This document shows positions 35,947 to 44,696 of a stretch of DNA of 64,000 nucleotides, piece after piece. Location of the stretch: the NCBI RefSeq assembly GCF_000212415.1, contig NC_015500.1, positions 682,001 to 746,000 on the forward strand, in the 5' to 3' direction. The first letter of the stretch is position 1. Each line of letters starts with the position of its first letter. Below the pieces are notes generated by a model, which ran no database searches, was not told where the DNA came from, and worked only from the letters and a program-made list of their open reading frames with translations. Source of the DNA: Treponema brennaborense DSM 12168 (GTDB lineage: Bacteria; Spirochaetota; Spirochaetia; Treponematales; Treponemataceae). The translations under genes were made by a program, and so were the position numbers.

Positions 35947-37461
35947 TTACCGGACGATGCTTTCTTCCATTCTTTTCAGGCGTTCTTTGTCGAGTTCAAC
36001 GAACAGATTTTTTTCCTGAGCGGGCAGAACCGTGCCTTTCGGTGCGTTTTTCGCACGGCGCAGATATTTTACCTGCGTGTAATATAAATCGGCTTTTCCC
36101 GCTTTGCGTGCCTTTGAATGGTATACGGCGACGTTCGCCGCACACAGCAGCACTTCAAGCGGCACCGATTTTCCAGGCCTGTTTTTGACGAATACGTAGC
36201 CGCCCGCGTAATCGCGCGCGTGCAGCCACATATCCTGTCCCTTTACGTGGCGGCGCAGCAGTTCGTCGTTTTCCGCGGCGGTGCGGCCCGCGAATATCGT
36301 CCAGCCGTCCAATTCGTACGTGATTCCGGGACGTTTTTTTTCGATCTGCTGTTTCGGTTTGGTTTGTTTTCTCAGCAGCTGCTGCATTTTGATCGGATTC
36401 GCTTCCCTGCAGACCGTTTCGTAGGCCGCGTCCAAATCAAGCAGTTCCCGTTTTGCTTTTTGTATATCGTATTCGAGATCTTCAAGTCCCGACACCGATT
36501 TTTTATACATGGCGTAATAATCGGCGGCGTTTTCCTGCGCCCGTTTGGCGGCGTTTATTTTGATGCGGAGCGTACCGCCGTTTTCGTAATCTTCGCATTC
36601 AAGATAATCGGACGTTCCGTCTATCAAATGTCCGTACGCGAGTATCACGTCTCCGTAATGTTTCCATTTTTCCGCGTGCAGGAATTCTTCCCGTTTTTTT
36701 TCAAGCCGATGCAGCGCGTTTTCCATGCGGCTGCGTTTGGCGCGGTAGAATTTCGCGGCCTGTTCCAGCAGCGCACTGCGGGAAAGACTTTCCGAATGTT
36801 CGCCGTACCAGCGGTCGATTTTTTCATTCAGGGAAAGACCGTCCGCGTTTTCGAGTTCCGCGAACGTTCTGATTTCGCGTGTTTCACGGACCGTGCGGCC
36901 GGCACGGTCATCGCGGGCGGCGGTGCGCGGCGGCTTGCTCGCCGCATCCGCCGTATCTGCCGTATCCGCTGGAACAGCCGCTGCGTCCGCTGGAACAGCC
37001 GCTGCCGGCGGAGAGAACGTTCCGCCGGTAACTTCTCCGCGCGCGGGGCGGCGGTAAAACGAATCGAGGACGACGTCGTACTCGTCGGTAAGCACGATGT
37101 TCGCCGCGCCGCTCCACAAGCGGATGTACAGGAAAAACGTCTGTTCGGCGTGAGTTAAAACGGCTTTTATGATCCGTTCCGAGCCGAGCTGCCCGATCGA
37201 CGCTATGCGCGCGCCTTTTACCCGTGATTTCAGGAATTCCATAAAACGCAGCGGTTTGTCGTTTTTGGGTACGGAACGTTTCGTTTCGTGGATGCGGCAC
37301 GCGCCGCCGGCCAGGCAGACGAGCACCGTTTTCGGCGTTCCGGCTTTGTACGTGTAAAGCGCGATGCTGTCGAATCCGGGCTGTACGATTTGCTGTATAA
37401 AGGAACCGGTAAGATCAAGTTCGGCAAGTACGGCGTCTATTTCTTTCCAATTGAGGGACAT
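35947..37461 (-). CDS. NFACT family protein (RqcH-like)
   Basis: A 504-residue protein starting MSLNWKEIDAVLAELDL, with AGGAG five bases before the ATG. NFACT-N domain to about 120, an Ala/Pro-rich linker, a long coiled coil (about 215-370), and a C-terminal NFACT-R domain (GWTIFAGRTAAENDELLRRH, QDMWLHARDYAGGYVFVKNR). RqcH relatives bind stalled 50S subunits and add alanine tails. In RqcH an Asp-Arg pair in NFACT-N is needed; the corresponding place here reads LGSERIIK, Glu-Arg. So membership is clear but tailing activity is uncertain. Older annotations call such proteins fibronectin-binding. Confidence 0.88.
   Translation of the reverse strand: MSLNWKEIDAVLAELDLTGSFIQQIVQPGFDSIALYTYKAGTPKTVLVCLAGGACRIHETKRSVPKNDKPLRFMEFLKSRVKGARIASIGQLGSERIIKAVLTHAEQTFFLYIRLWSGAANIVLTDEYDVVLDSFYRRPARGEVTGGTFSPPAAAVPADAAAVPADTADTADAASKPPRTAARDDRAGRTVRETREIRTFAELENADGLSLNEKIDRWYGEHSESLSRSALLEQAAKFYRAKRSRMENALHRLEKKREEFLHAEKWKHYGDVILAYGHLIDGTSDYLECEDYENGGTLRIKINAAKRAQENAADYYAMYKKSVSGLEDLEYDIQKAKRELLDLDAAYETVCREANPIKMQQLLRKQTKPKQQIEKKRPGITYELDGWTIFAGRTAAENDELLRRHVKGQDMWLHARDYAGGYVFVKNRPGKSVPLEVLLCAANVAVYHSKARKAGKADLYYTQVKYLRRAKNAPKGTVLPAQEKNLFVELDKERLKRMEESIVR
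36965..37006 (-). repeat. 21 bp tandem repeat in the NFACT linker
   Basis: TCCGCTGGAACAGCCGCTGC is repeated at 36965 and 36986 (plus-strand orientation), encoding part of the Ala/Pro linker. Confidence 0.7.
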
Positions 37462-37507
37462 AAAATCTCCTGTAAACGGGCGCCGGCGCAAGTTTTTTTT
37501 CGGCGGC

Positions 37508-37671
37508 GCCGCGGATTTTATCCGCGCTTCGGTTTTGGCCCGTGCCGTGCCGCGGATTTTATCCGCGCCTCGGTTTTGGCCCGCGTCGTGCCGCGGATTT
37601 TATCCGCGCCTCGGTTTTAGCCCGTGTCGTGCCGCGGATTTTATCCGCGCTTCGGTTTTGGCCCGCGCTTC
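37508..37671. repeat. 41 bp tandem repeat, four copies, each with a hairpin
   Basis: Units start with GCCGCGGATTTTATCCGCGC at 37508, 37549, 37590 and 37631. Every unit contains CGCGGAT-TTT-ATCCGCG, a seven-pair stem, followed by a CTTCGGTTTTGGCCCG segment. Noncoding, between the CBM48 gene and the NFACT gene on the minus strand. Confidence 0.9.
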
Positions 37672-37698
37672 GGCTTTCCCGGAACGCCCGGTTCCCGT

Positions 37699-38400
37699 TC
37701 AGCGTACCGTAATAACGGAAGCCGTCCTGCCGTCGGCCGTGTAGGCGCGTTCCGGATTCGACAGATCGACGAACGAACTAATACCTTCGTAGTACGCGTA
37801 ATAATACGTTCCGCGCGGCAGCGGCAGTTCAAGTTCGTACAAGCCGGGAGCCGTCTCGGTTAATTCGTAAATGTAGGAATCCCAATTGGTGAACGAACCG
37901 CCCACCCGTATCCGCTTGCCGCTTTCGCCTTGATAGACGAATTTTACCGTTCCTTTGAGCGGTACCTCCGTTGCGGGAAGCTGTTCGCGCGGAATATCGA
38001 CTTTCGAGAGCGTGATTCCCGCGTCCTGATTGAACACTTTCTGCGGATTTCCCGGATCCGTCGTCCACAGTCCGTCTACAACGAGCCGGTACGAAACGCT
38101 TTTAAGCTGCGGCGGAACTTCAAGAATATAAAAATACAGCGAACTGATGACCTTGTCGTCGACGTCCTTCGTATTCAGGCGCTGGAACGAATGAATGGTT
38201 CTGAACTTTTCAAAATCGAACGCAATCCCGACGTGCCGGGCGGAATTTTCCGCAGTAAAAATGACGTAATCTCCGCTTATGCGGGGCGCACCGACTTTGT
38301 CTATGCCGGAAATGAGTATATCGATATCGTACGTGTCCTGCGCAGCCAGCGGCACCAAAAACATACCGAGTAAACAGGCTGATATGATAATATTCTTCAT
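37699..38400 (-). CDS. Secreted protein with glycogen-binding (CBM48/AMPK-type) domain
   Basis: A 233-residue protein with signal peptide (MKNIIISACLLGMFLVPLAA, cleavage near AAQ-D). The C-terminal 80 residues form a CBM48-like domain: VKFVYQGESGKRIRVGGSFT, NWDSYIYELTET, GLYELELPLPRGTYYYAYYE. The first half is a related beta-rich domain containing YRLVVDGLWTTDPGNP, also CBM48-like, so two such modules may be in tandem. No enzymatic domain. Likely a periplasmic carbohydrate- or glycan-binding protein; the partner is unknown. Promoter not clear (TAAGAT eight bases before the ATG). Confidence 0.75.
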   Translation of the reverse strand: MKNIIISACLLGMFLVPLAAQDTYDIDILISGIDKVGAPRISGDYVIFTAENSARHVGIAFDFEKFRTIHSFQRLNTKDVDDKVISSLYFYILEVPPQLKSVSYRLVVDGLWTTDPGNPQKVFNQDAGITLSKVDIPREQLPATEVPLKGTVKFVYQGESGKRIRVGGSFTNWDSYIYELTETAPGLYELELPLPRGTYYYAYYEGISSFVDLSNPERAYTADGRTASVITVR

Positions 38401-38477
38401 AAGTTACTATCTTATCGGATGCGGATGCGGAAAACTAAAGGGGGCGGAAAAAAAACCGATGAATATGGAAAGAATAC

Positions 38478-38514
38478 TTGTTATTTTCCTCTATTGTGGA
38501 GTACAATTACTAGA
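38478..38514 (+). promoter_or_regulatory. Promoter of the TPR protein gene, near-leaderless
   Basis: TTGTTA (38478-38483), 18 bases, TACAAT (38502-38507), seven bases, ATG at 38515. Confidence 0.6.
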
Positions 38515-41500
38515 ATGCCCGGATTAAACCAGCTGAAAAAGTTCAGCGAAGACGTATTAAATTTAGGAAACGAACTCTCCGTACGCAGCGAGCGCGGCGA
38601 ACCTCCGGTAACCGTACCGCTGCCGTCCGATATTCCAGAGGACGACGATTCTGAAGATTTCGTGCTGGGATTGCCGGAGAACGACGCGGAGGGCGGCGGT
38701 TCCGATTCGGACGAAGCTTCCGGTGCCGCAGAACCGGCGGACGCTGAGCTGCCGGATCCGCTCGATTCGGAAATTCCCTCCATACCGGCCGGCGGCGCCG
38801 TCGACATGTCCGCCTTTCCCGAACTCGACAGTATTCTGAATCCGGTGCCGGAAGAGCCCGATTTGTCGGAATTCACCGATGCGGCGGCCGGTTTCGATTC
38901 GGTTCCCGGTGCGGAGCTTCCGCCTGATGATGTTGAAGAATTGCAGGAACTTTCCGACGCCGATATTTCCGGTTCGGACGAACCGTTCCGGGCGGAAAGT
39001 GAAGCCGCCGCTCCCGATTTTTCTTTTCCCGACATCCCGATGGATGGCCTTTTTGATACGCCGTCCGATAATTCACCGGCCGCCGGCGACTTTTCGGCAG
39101 CCGGCGACTTTTCGGCGGACGCCGCTCCGGGCGACAGTGCACCGGCTGGTTTTTCCGTTGCGGATTCCGATTTTGATGATTTTGCGGAATCGGGTCCGGA
39201 GATTTCACTTTCGGAAGATTTTCCCGAGCCGGACGTCTTTGACGGTGCTGCCGGCGGTTCTGCAGCGAACGACGGTTTTTTAGCGGCCGGCACTTCTGCC
39301 GGCGGCCCCGATGTTTCGGCCGGCGGCACTTCTGCTGACGGCGGCGATGCTGCGTTCGGCGGCGGTTTCTCCGCTGAATCGGACGGCGGTCCGTCCGATT
39401 TTTCCATGCCGGAAATCCCCGATTTCGATCTTGCGTCTTTCGACGGAGCCGCCGACGAGGCCTCCGCATTTGCCGGAGACGCTGCTTTTGCCGGAGACGC
39501 TTTGGACAGCGCCGCCGATTCGGGTGCCGGCGACGACGTATCCGGCGATTTACTCGACGGCGCCGAGCCCGGCGATCCGGCCGGTTCCTCGCAGTTCGAT
39601 ATCGCCGCCGATTCCGTTCCCGACCCGTTCGCGACTCCCGAAGTGTTCGATATTCCCGACGATCCGTTCGACGGCAGCGCCCCGGTTGCGGAGAATTCCG
39701 GCGACGACGGTTTTTCCGCTGACTCCGACGACGATTCGTTCGGCGATTTTGATATTCCGGGCTTTTCCGATCGCACGGCCGGCACCGCTCCGCTAAAAGC
39801 CGCGCCGAAGCTGCCGGGCGCCGAATCCCGCAGGGAAAAAAACACGCTGACGGATACCGAATACAAAACCTTTCTGCAGAATCTGTCTTCGTATCCGCTC
39901 AATATCAGAATCGCGCTTGAAGAATTTATCGTAAACAATGAATTTACCGACGCCGCCGTTTTTGAAGTCGTTGAAAAGGTACTGAAAAAGGCGTCCGCCC
40001 GGCAGATTGCTTCCCATTTGGAAAAACTGATGGATATCAGTCTTTCGGTTCCGCGCGATTTTGAGCGGCGTACCTTCGAGCAGTACGAAGAATACAAAAA
40101 ATCGGTGGAATATCAGCTCAAAAACCGCATTATTCCCGGTATTCTGCTGTGCGTGCTGGCCGGCGTCGTCGTGTTCCTGCTTTTCCTGTTCGGTAAATTC
40201 GCCGTATATAATCCGCTCAAGGCGGAAAGCCTGTATCGGCAGGGGTACGCGCTGCTTGAAAGCAACGAATATCCGCAGTCCGAGCTGAAATTCAACGAAG
40301 CGGTTTCATATCAGCCCAAGAAAAAATGGTTTTTCACGTACGCACGGGGCTACCGGACGCACCGTCAGTACGAGCGCGCCCGCTCCTTGTATAAAGCCGT
40401 TCTGATGCGGTTCAAGCAGGACAAGCAGGCCGGTTTGGAATACGCGCAGATGGAACTGGACGATCTGCGCAATTTTGAAAACGCCGAAACGATCGTCCGG
40501 CGCGAAGTGCTCGATTATCATATCAACGATAAGGACGGGCTGCTGCTGCTCGGCGATATTTTTCTCGAATGGGGCGACGAACGGGATCCGGCAAAGTACG
40601 ACGAAGCGTTTGAGATTTATACGGATTTGGCGCAGCTGTACGGGCAGAAGGACGTATATTTGTCGCGGCTGCTGCGGTATTTTATCCGTGTCGACGATCT
40701 GCGCAACGTGCTTCAGCTGAAAAACCATTTTTATCCCAAGAAAAAATCGCTCGGCGCGCGGGATTTGACGGAATTGAGCGGTTATCTGCTCGATAAATTA
40801 TACGGCGAACTGCCCGCAAGCGACGAATACCTGCGTTCGTCTATCGAAGACGTGCGTGATCTTTTGGAACGGGCCGTTGCCGCCGGTTCCGATATTCCCG
40901 AAAGCAAATACAATCTTGCCCGGTATTTCATTAAAACCGGCAATCGTTCCGCAGCGAAACTTTGGATGCAGGAGGCGCTCGACGCGTTCGACGCGGCTTC
41001 CGCCCGTCCCCGCAAGCGGCTGAACCGCCACGTTAACGCATACCGTCTGCTCGGCGAACTGTACGCGGAAGACAAGGAATACCTTACGGCGGAGGATCTG
41101 TTCAGATCGGGCATCCGACTGTATGAAAAAGAACACGCCGCCGGGCTTACCGGAGACGCGAACACCGGTATGCTGTATGCGGATACGGCCGATCTGGATT
41201 ATTTCGTTTCCGGCGATTTTGACGAAGCGCTCAAAAACTATCTTTCCGCCGTGCAGACGCAGTACGACACGCCGTCGGTACGGTACAAAATAGGGTATAT
41301 CCAGTATTCAAAGAAAAATTACGCGGAAGCGCTCGGCTCGTTTATTAAAGCTTCGGAGCAGAATTCCTCCGATCCGCACGTACTGATTGCGCTCGGCAAC
41401 GTGCTGTCGCTGCGCGGAAACAATTTTGCGGCGCAGGGGTATTATGAAAAATTATTGCAGCTGCTGGATGCGGAACGCAGCCGTTACGGCATCATGTTTC

Positions 41501-41814
41501 CGCAGGTCAATACGGAACATGCGGACATCGTCGACTTGTATCTGAAAGCTTCAAACAATCTGGGCGTAACGCAATACCGGCTGGCGCAGCAGACCGGTGA
41601 CAGCGCGCTGAACGCTCAGGCTATGGTAAATCTGACGACTTCGCTGCGCGCCTGGGACGCGCTGACGCGCAATCAGGAAACGATGATCCGGCTCGGCGGA
41701 ACGAATCTTGCCGAACGGAACGTAGCGTATATGAGCCATCCGGTTCCCGATTACGAACCGTCTATTTATACCGAACTTCCCCGCGTGCTGACCGGGGAAG
41801 CGTTTCCGGAATGA
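38515..41814 (+). CDS. Large TPR protein with acidic low-complexity N-terminal region
   Basis: A 1,099-residue protein; the start MPGLNQLKKFSEDVL sits seven bases after the -10 box, and longer in-frame versions read through the promoter. Residues about 30-440 are extremely rich in Asp, Ser, Ala, Gly and Pro with recurring short motifs (FDIPD, MPEIPDFD, AGDFSA). Then a helical domain (about 440-535), one membrane segment near 541-563 (IPGILLCVLAGVVVFLLFLF), and tetratricopeptide repeats to the end ('AKLWMQEALDAFDAA', 'YKIGYIQYSKKNYAEALGSF'). The acidic part would be cytosolic and the TPR part extracytoplasmic or the reverse. Related TPR proteins occur in treponemes; function unknown. Confidence 0.85.
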   Translation: MPGLNQLKKFSEDVLNLGNELSVRSERGEPPVTVPLPSDIPEDDDSEDFVLGLPENDAEGGGSDSDEASGAAEPADAELPDPLDSEIPSIPAGGAVDMSAFPELDSILNPVPEEPDLSEFTDAAAGFDSVPGAELPPDDVEELQELSDADISGSDEPFRAESEAAAPDFSFPDIPMDGLFDTPSDNSPAAGDFSAAGDFSADAAPGDSAPAGFSVADSDFDDFAESGPEISLSEDFPEPDVFDGAAGGSAANDGFLAAGTSAGGPDVSAGGTSADGGDAAFGGGFSAESDGGPSDFSMPEIPDFDLASFDGAADEASAFAGDAAFAGDALDSAADSGAGDDVSGDLLDGAEPGDPAGSSQFDIAADSVPDPFATPEVFDIPDDPFDGSAPVAENSGDDGFSADSDDDSFGDFDIPGFSDRTAGTAPLKAAPKLPGAESRREKNTLTDTEYKTFLQNLSSYPLNIRIALEEFIVNNEFTDAAVFEVVEKVLKKASARQIASHLEKLMDISLSVPRDFERRTFEQYEEYKKSVEYQLKNRIIPGILLCVLAGVVVFLLFLFGKFAVYNPLKAESLYRQGYALLESNEYPQSELKFNEAVSYQPKKKWFFTYARGYRTHRQYERARSLYKAVLMRFKQDKQAGLEYAQMELDDLRNFENAETIVRREVLDYHINDKDGLLLLGDIFLEWGDERDPAKYDEAFEIYTDLAQLYGQKDVYLSRLLRYFIRVDDLRNVLQLKNHFYPKKKSLGARDLTELSGYLLDKLYGELPASDEYLRSSIEDVRDLLERAVAAGSDIPESKYNLARYFIKTGNRSAAKLWMQEALDAFDAASARPRKRLNRHVNAYRLLGELYAEDKEYLTAEDLFRSGIRLYEKEHAAGLTGDANTGMLYADTADLDYFVSGDFDEALKNYLSAVQTQYDTPSVRYKIGYIQYSKKNYAEALGSFIKASEQNSSDPHVLIALGNVLSLRGNNFAAQGYYEKLLQLLDAERSRYGIMFPQVNTEHADIVDLYLKASNNLGVTQYRLAQQTGDSALNAQAMVNLTTSLRAWDALTRNQETMIRLGGTNLAERNVAYMSHPVPDYEPSIYTELPRVLTGEAFPE
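39082..39117 (+). repeat. 18 bp tandem repeat in the acidic region
   Basis: GCCGGCGACTTTTCGGCA at 39082 and 39100 encodes AGDFSA twice. A second 18 bp pair, TTTGCCGGAGACGCT plus three bases, lies at 39469 and 39487. Confidence 0.8.
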
Positions 41815-41926
41815 GTTTTATCCGGTCAGCGGCCGCCGCGCGCAGCCGTCTGCCGGATAGTCTATGGAGAAGCGTTACATGGAGCAATGGTTTTGTTATA
41901 AAGAAGGCGTAGAATGGCAGAAGCAT

Positions 41927-42505
41927 ATGAACGAATTGCTGAAAGAAGTGTTCCGCAAGTCGATTCACATCTGCACTGCGTTCGTACCGCTTCTGCTTCA
42001 CGCAGCGTATCTGCCGGTAATGGTTCTGCTCGGCTGCGCGCTGATCGGGTATTGCATTGCCGAGGCGCTGCGCTGCAGGGGTATTACCGTTCCGCTCGTA
42101 TCCGCGATCACCGCCGCCGCCGCGCGTAAACGTGACGAAAACCGATTCGTGCTGGGACCCGCGACGCTTGCGTTCGGCGTATTGTGCGCGGCGCTGCTGT
42201 TTGAACCCGCTCCGGCGGCCGTCGGCATCTTTGCGCTGGCGTTCGGAGACGGGCTAGCCAGTTTAGTGGGAAAATTCTGCGGCCGGATTAAAATTCCCGG
42301 TTCCGCAGGCAAAACGGTAGCCGGCAGTTTGACGTGTTTTACGGCGATATTCTGCTCGACGTTTGCGGTTACCCGCCGGGCAGACGCTGCGCTCGGCGTC
42401 GCACTCGCCGGTATGCTCATAGAAGTGCTTCCGCTCAAGGATTTTGACAACGTGCTGATTCCTGTCCTGCTCGGCGCGCTGGCTCAGTTTTACTTCCACA
42501 TATAA
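41927..42505 (+). CDS. DGK1/SEC59-like lipid kinase (diacylglycerol/polyprenol kinase family)
   Basis: A polytopic protein of 192 residues from the ATG at 41927; an in-frame ATG at 41864 would add 21 residues unlike the family. The family N terminus (ELLKEVFRKSIHICTAFVPLLL) and the central FALAFGDGLASLVGKFCGRIK, then GKTVAGSLTCFTAIF, are diagnostic of the CTP-dependent kinase/cytidylyltransferase-like group (dolichol, phytol and yeast diacylglycerol kinases). Substrate unknown; perhaps undecaprenol or diacylglycerol salvage. TTACAT (41875-41880), 16 bases, TATAAA (41897-41902) could be its promoter, supporting the downstream start. Overlaps the next gene tail to tail by 16 bases. Confidence 0.75.
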   Translation: MNELLKEVFRKSIHICTAFVPLLLHAAYLPVMVLLGCALIGYCIAEALRCRGITVPLVSAITAAAARKRDENRFVLGPATLAFGVLCAALLFEPAPAAVGIFALAFGDGLASLVGKFCGRIKIPGSAGKTVAGSLTCFTAIFCSTFAVTRRADAALGVALAGMLIEVLPLKDFDNVLIPVLLGALAQFYFHI

Positions 42506-43320
42506 TAATTGTGCAGTTTTTTCAGAAAATACGCGGTTCCCGCAAAAAGCAAAACGGCGCCCGCTATGACGATCAGAAACGCGTCCGCAATCGTCAGCAC
42601 GGCGTATCCGGTAATGAGCGCGGCGTATCCGACGGACGCTTTCCGGTATTCGGCGCTTCCGATGCTGCTGCCGTACAGCCGCATGGCGGTAAACGCAACG
42701 ATGATGCAGATGACGGTGAGCGTCGTGAACAGGTTGCCGTATCCGAACTTGACCGAACAATTGGAGAGCATTTGCAGCGTGTCGATCGGAATGATAATCG
42801 AAAAACCGCCCGCCGCGGCAAGAATGACGAGAATGTTTTTATCCGCGTCCTGTTGTGCGTTCTGCTTTATTGAAAGCAGAACGAGAAATACGAAGCTCAG
42901 CACGGCGAGCATTTTACCGAAGAAAAGAACGCGGCCGATAAAAATATAGACGTTGACGTAATACTGCCAAAGATTGAAAATCGGCAGACACAGTCTGACG
43001 CCTTCAAGCAGGCAGCCGCATAGAAATCCGGTAAAATAAATGATTTCGGGCGACTGTGTTTTTTCAAAATTGACGTACAGTATGAACGTTACGCCGCAGG
43101 CGTACAGTGTCAGCAGAACGATCGCGCTTACGGACGCAAAAAAATTGTAGGAGAGCAGCGGCACCGTTTCCGGTAAAACGAACCGCCGTTCAACCTGTTC
43201 GGGAATCGCCGCCGTTCCGTTTACGATGGAAACGATCGAGCAGCCGGTCACTGCCGTAATGAAGATTACTGAAATTATGGAGAAAGTAAATAAAAGCCTG
43301 TTCCGGATAATGAGTGTCAT
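42490..43320 (-). CDS. Polytopic membrane protein of unknown function
   Basis: A 276-residue protein with about eight hydrophobic segments: one at the N terminus (FSIISVIFITAVTGCSIVSIV), a 35-residue extracellular loop, then seven more (FASVSAIVLLTLYACGVTFIL, IYFTGFLCGCLLEGVRL and so on), ending in a short basic tail. The layout, one helix, an outside loop, then seven, resembles 7TM sensor modules but no output domain is attached. No family recognised with confidence. Confidence 0.72.
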   Translation of the reverse strand: MTLIIRNRLLFTFSIISVIFITAVTGCSIVSIVNGTAAIPEQVERRFVLPETVPLLSYNFFASVSAIVLLTLYACGVTFILYVNFEKTQSPEIIYFTGFLCGCLLEGVRLCLPIFNLWQYYVNVYIFIGRVLFFGKMLAVLSFVFLVLLSIKQNAQQDADKNILVILAAAGGFSIIIPIDTLQMLSNCSVKFGYGNLFTTLTVICIIVAFTAMRLYGSSIGSAEYRKASVGYAALITGYAVLTIADAFLIVIAGAVLLFAGTAYFLKKLHNYYMWK

Positions 43321-43355
43321 GTTTTTAAGATACTGCGAACTGAAATTTATGTAAA
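43321..43355 (-). promoter_or_regulatory. Leaderless-type promoter of the membrane protein gene
   Basis: Minus strand: TTTACA (43350-43355), 17 bases, TATCTT (43327-43332), six bases, ATG. Confidence 0.6.
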
Positions 43356-43457
43356 GACTGCCGTTCCGAAAACCGACATTTAATATGACGGGTTTTAATT
43401 CCTGCGGAGTTGAATTCCGTTTTCGTGTGCAGAATAACCGTTTTAGAGTGAGGAACT

Positions 43458-44150
43458 ATGCAAAAACAAATTACGGCCGTATGCGCAATCCTGTGGTGCG
43501 CTCTCTGTGCGTTCGCCGGTGATGCCGCCGCGTTTGCCGATATAGGTTTTTCAAAAGACAGCGGAACGTACGTATTCGGTCAGTACGGCATGACCGACAA
43601 GACGTATACGGCGTACGCAGAAATATATACCGTTGACATTGCAAAAAACGATTTCGTTCCGAACGGAGTGTTTAAAATATCCGATACGACGGGAAAAAGC
43701 GGTTCCGACGTATACGCCGATCTGCTGAAAAAACAGGCACCGTTTCTGAAAAAATACGCGCCGGTTCCCGTATCGCCCGATTCCATGCTCTATATTCGTG
43801 ACGACGAATCAAAACGGGCCACCGATGAAATCGTTTTCAAAGATTTCGGCCAAACCGGAGAAAAGGCGCTTTATTTCCACGTTCGGCTGGTGCCTTTATA
43901 TGAAGGAAAAGGCTCCGGTCTGAAGTCTTCGTTTTATATTGTTGCCGAAAAAAAGCACGCCGACGGCACGCTGGTTGAACGGAAAGTCGTGGGAAATCCC
44001 GACATAAAACGTGCGGGAGTCACCGGATACGCGGTTAACGCCATATTTACCGCACCCGACGGCAAAGGTCTGGTGTTCGTCGTAGAAAAAACGCTCGGCG
44101 ACGCTTCGGGCGTGTCGATCAGATACATGGTGGAAACCGCCGTTTTTTGA
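43458..44150 (+). CDS. Secreted DUF2259-like protein
   Basis: A 230-residue protein with a cleavable signal (MQKQITAVCAILWCALCAFAG) behind GAGGAA. The segment DIGFSKDSGTYVFGQYGMTD then YAEIYTVDIAKNDFVPNG is typical of DUF2259 predicted secreted proteins, and the C-terminal half has GYAVNAIFTAPDGKGLVFVVEKT. Beta-rich, probably a propeller-like fragment. Function unknown. Confidence 0.7.
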   Translation: MQKQITAVCAILWCALCAFAGDAAAFADIGFSKDSGTYVFGQYGMTDKTYTAYAEIYTVDIAKNDFVPNGVFKISDTTGKSGSDVYADLLKKQAPFLKKYAPVPVSPDSMLYIRDDESKRATDEIVFKDFGQTGEKALYFHVRLVPLYEGKGSGLKSSFYIVAEKKHADGTLVERKVVGNPDIKRAGVTGYAVNAIFTAPDGKGLVFVVEKTLGDASGVSIRYMVETAVF

Positions 44151-44158
44151 TTTTCCCG

Positions 44159-44596
44159 TTACGCCGATTCTCCGATCCGTCTGAAAAGCTGAAAGATCAC
44201 GACATCGTTTTCTTTCAGCTTTCTCATATATACCGTTGAATCCTGAATCCGAAATTCCTGCCATATGCATTCGAGCCACAGCGTTTCGGCCGCTTTGAAC
44301 AGCGCCGTTTCGTTTTCGTACACGCCCTGAATGAACGCGTACGTTCCGGCCGGCAGCCGTACGGTTTCCGCCGAATCCGAAGCGCCGCTCTTGTCTGAAA
44401 GCAGCGCGTCGTTTTCTTTCGGCGGCACCGCTCCGCCGCAGAACACCGGTTCGGTCAGGTAATCCTGCAAACGCGGATCCATGTCTTTCACGCCGACTCC
44501 CGCCGTGTAGCGGGTCAGCGTTTCGTCCTCATTTTCCGACGCCGCCGAAAAAGTCAAATCCTGAAATAATTGCAGTTTTTTTACTCGATATGTCAT
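44159..44596 (-). CDS. Small spirochaetal protein of unknown function
   Basis: A 145-residue soluble protein beginning MTYRVKKLQLFQDLTFSA. No signal peptide, membrane segment or recognised motif; the second half (AGTYAFIQGVYENETALFKAAETLWLE) looks alpha/beta. The ATG follows TATAGT (44605-44610) by eight bases without a ribosome-binding site, matching the near-leaderless pattern in this window, which supports it being a real gene. Confidence 0.65.
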   Translation of the reverse strand: MTYRVKKLQLFQDLTFSAASENEDETLTRYTAGVGVKDMDPRLQDYLTEPVFCGGAVPPKENDALLSDKSGASDSAETVRLPAGTYAFIQGVYENETALFKAAETLWLECIWQEFRIQDSTVYMRKLKENDVVIFQLFRRIGESA

Positions 44597-44696
44597 ACGT
44601 TCGTACTATAGCGGAAAAAAGGAAAAAAATACAGATTCGTTCAGCCGAAACGTCAAAAATACACGGGATTGTGCCATATATAGGGCAGGAGGTCGT

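Noticed and set aside
37508-37671. CRISPR array
   Set aside because: Units are contiguous without unique spacers, only four copies, and no cas genes are near.
37288-37863. Plus-strand frames with repeated FYPRLGF-like peptides
   Set aside because: Translation of the 41 bp hairpin array.
38481-40097. 538-codon minus-strand open frame
   Set aside because: Antisense to the acidic region of the TPR protein; its Ser/Pro/Ala composition simply mirrors the repeats there.
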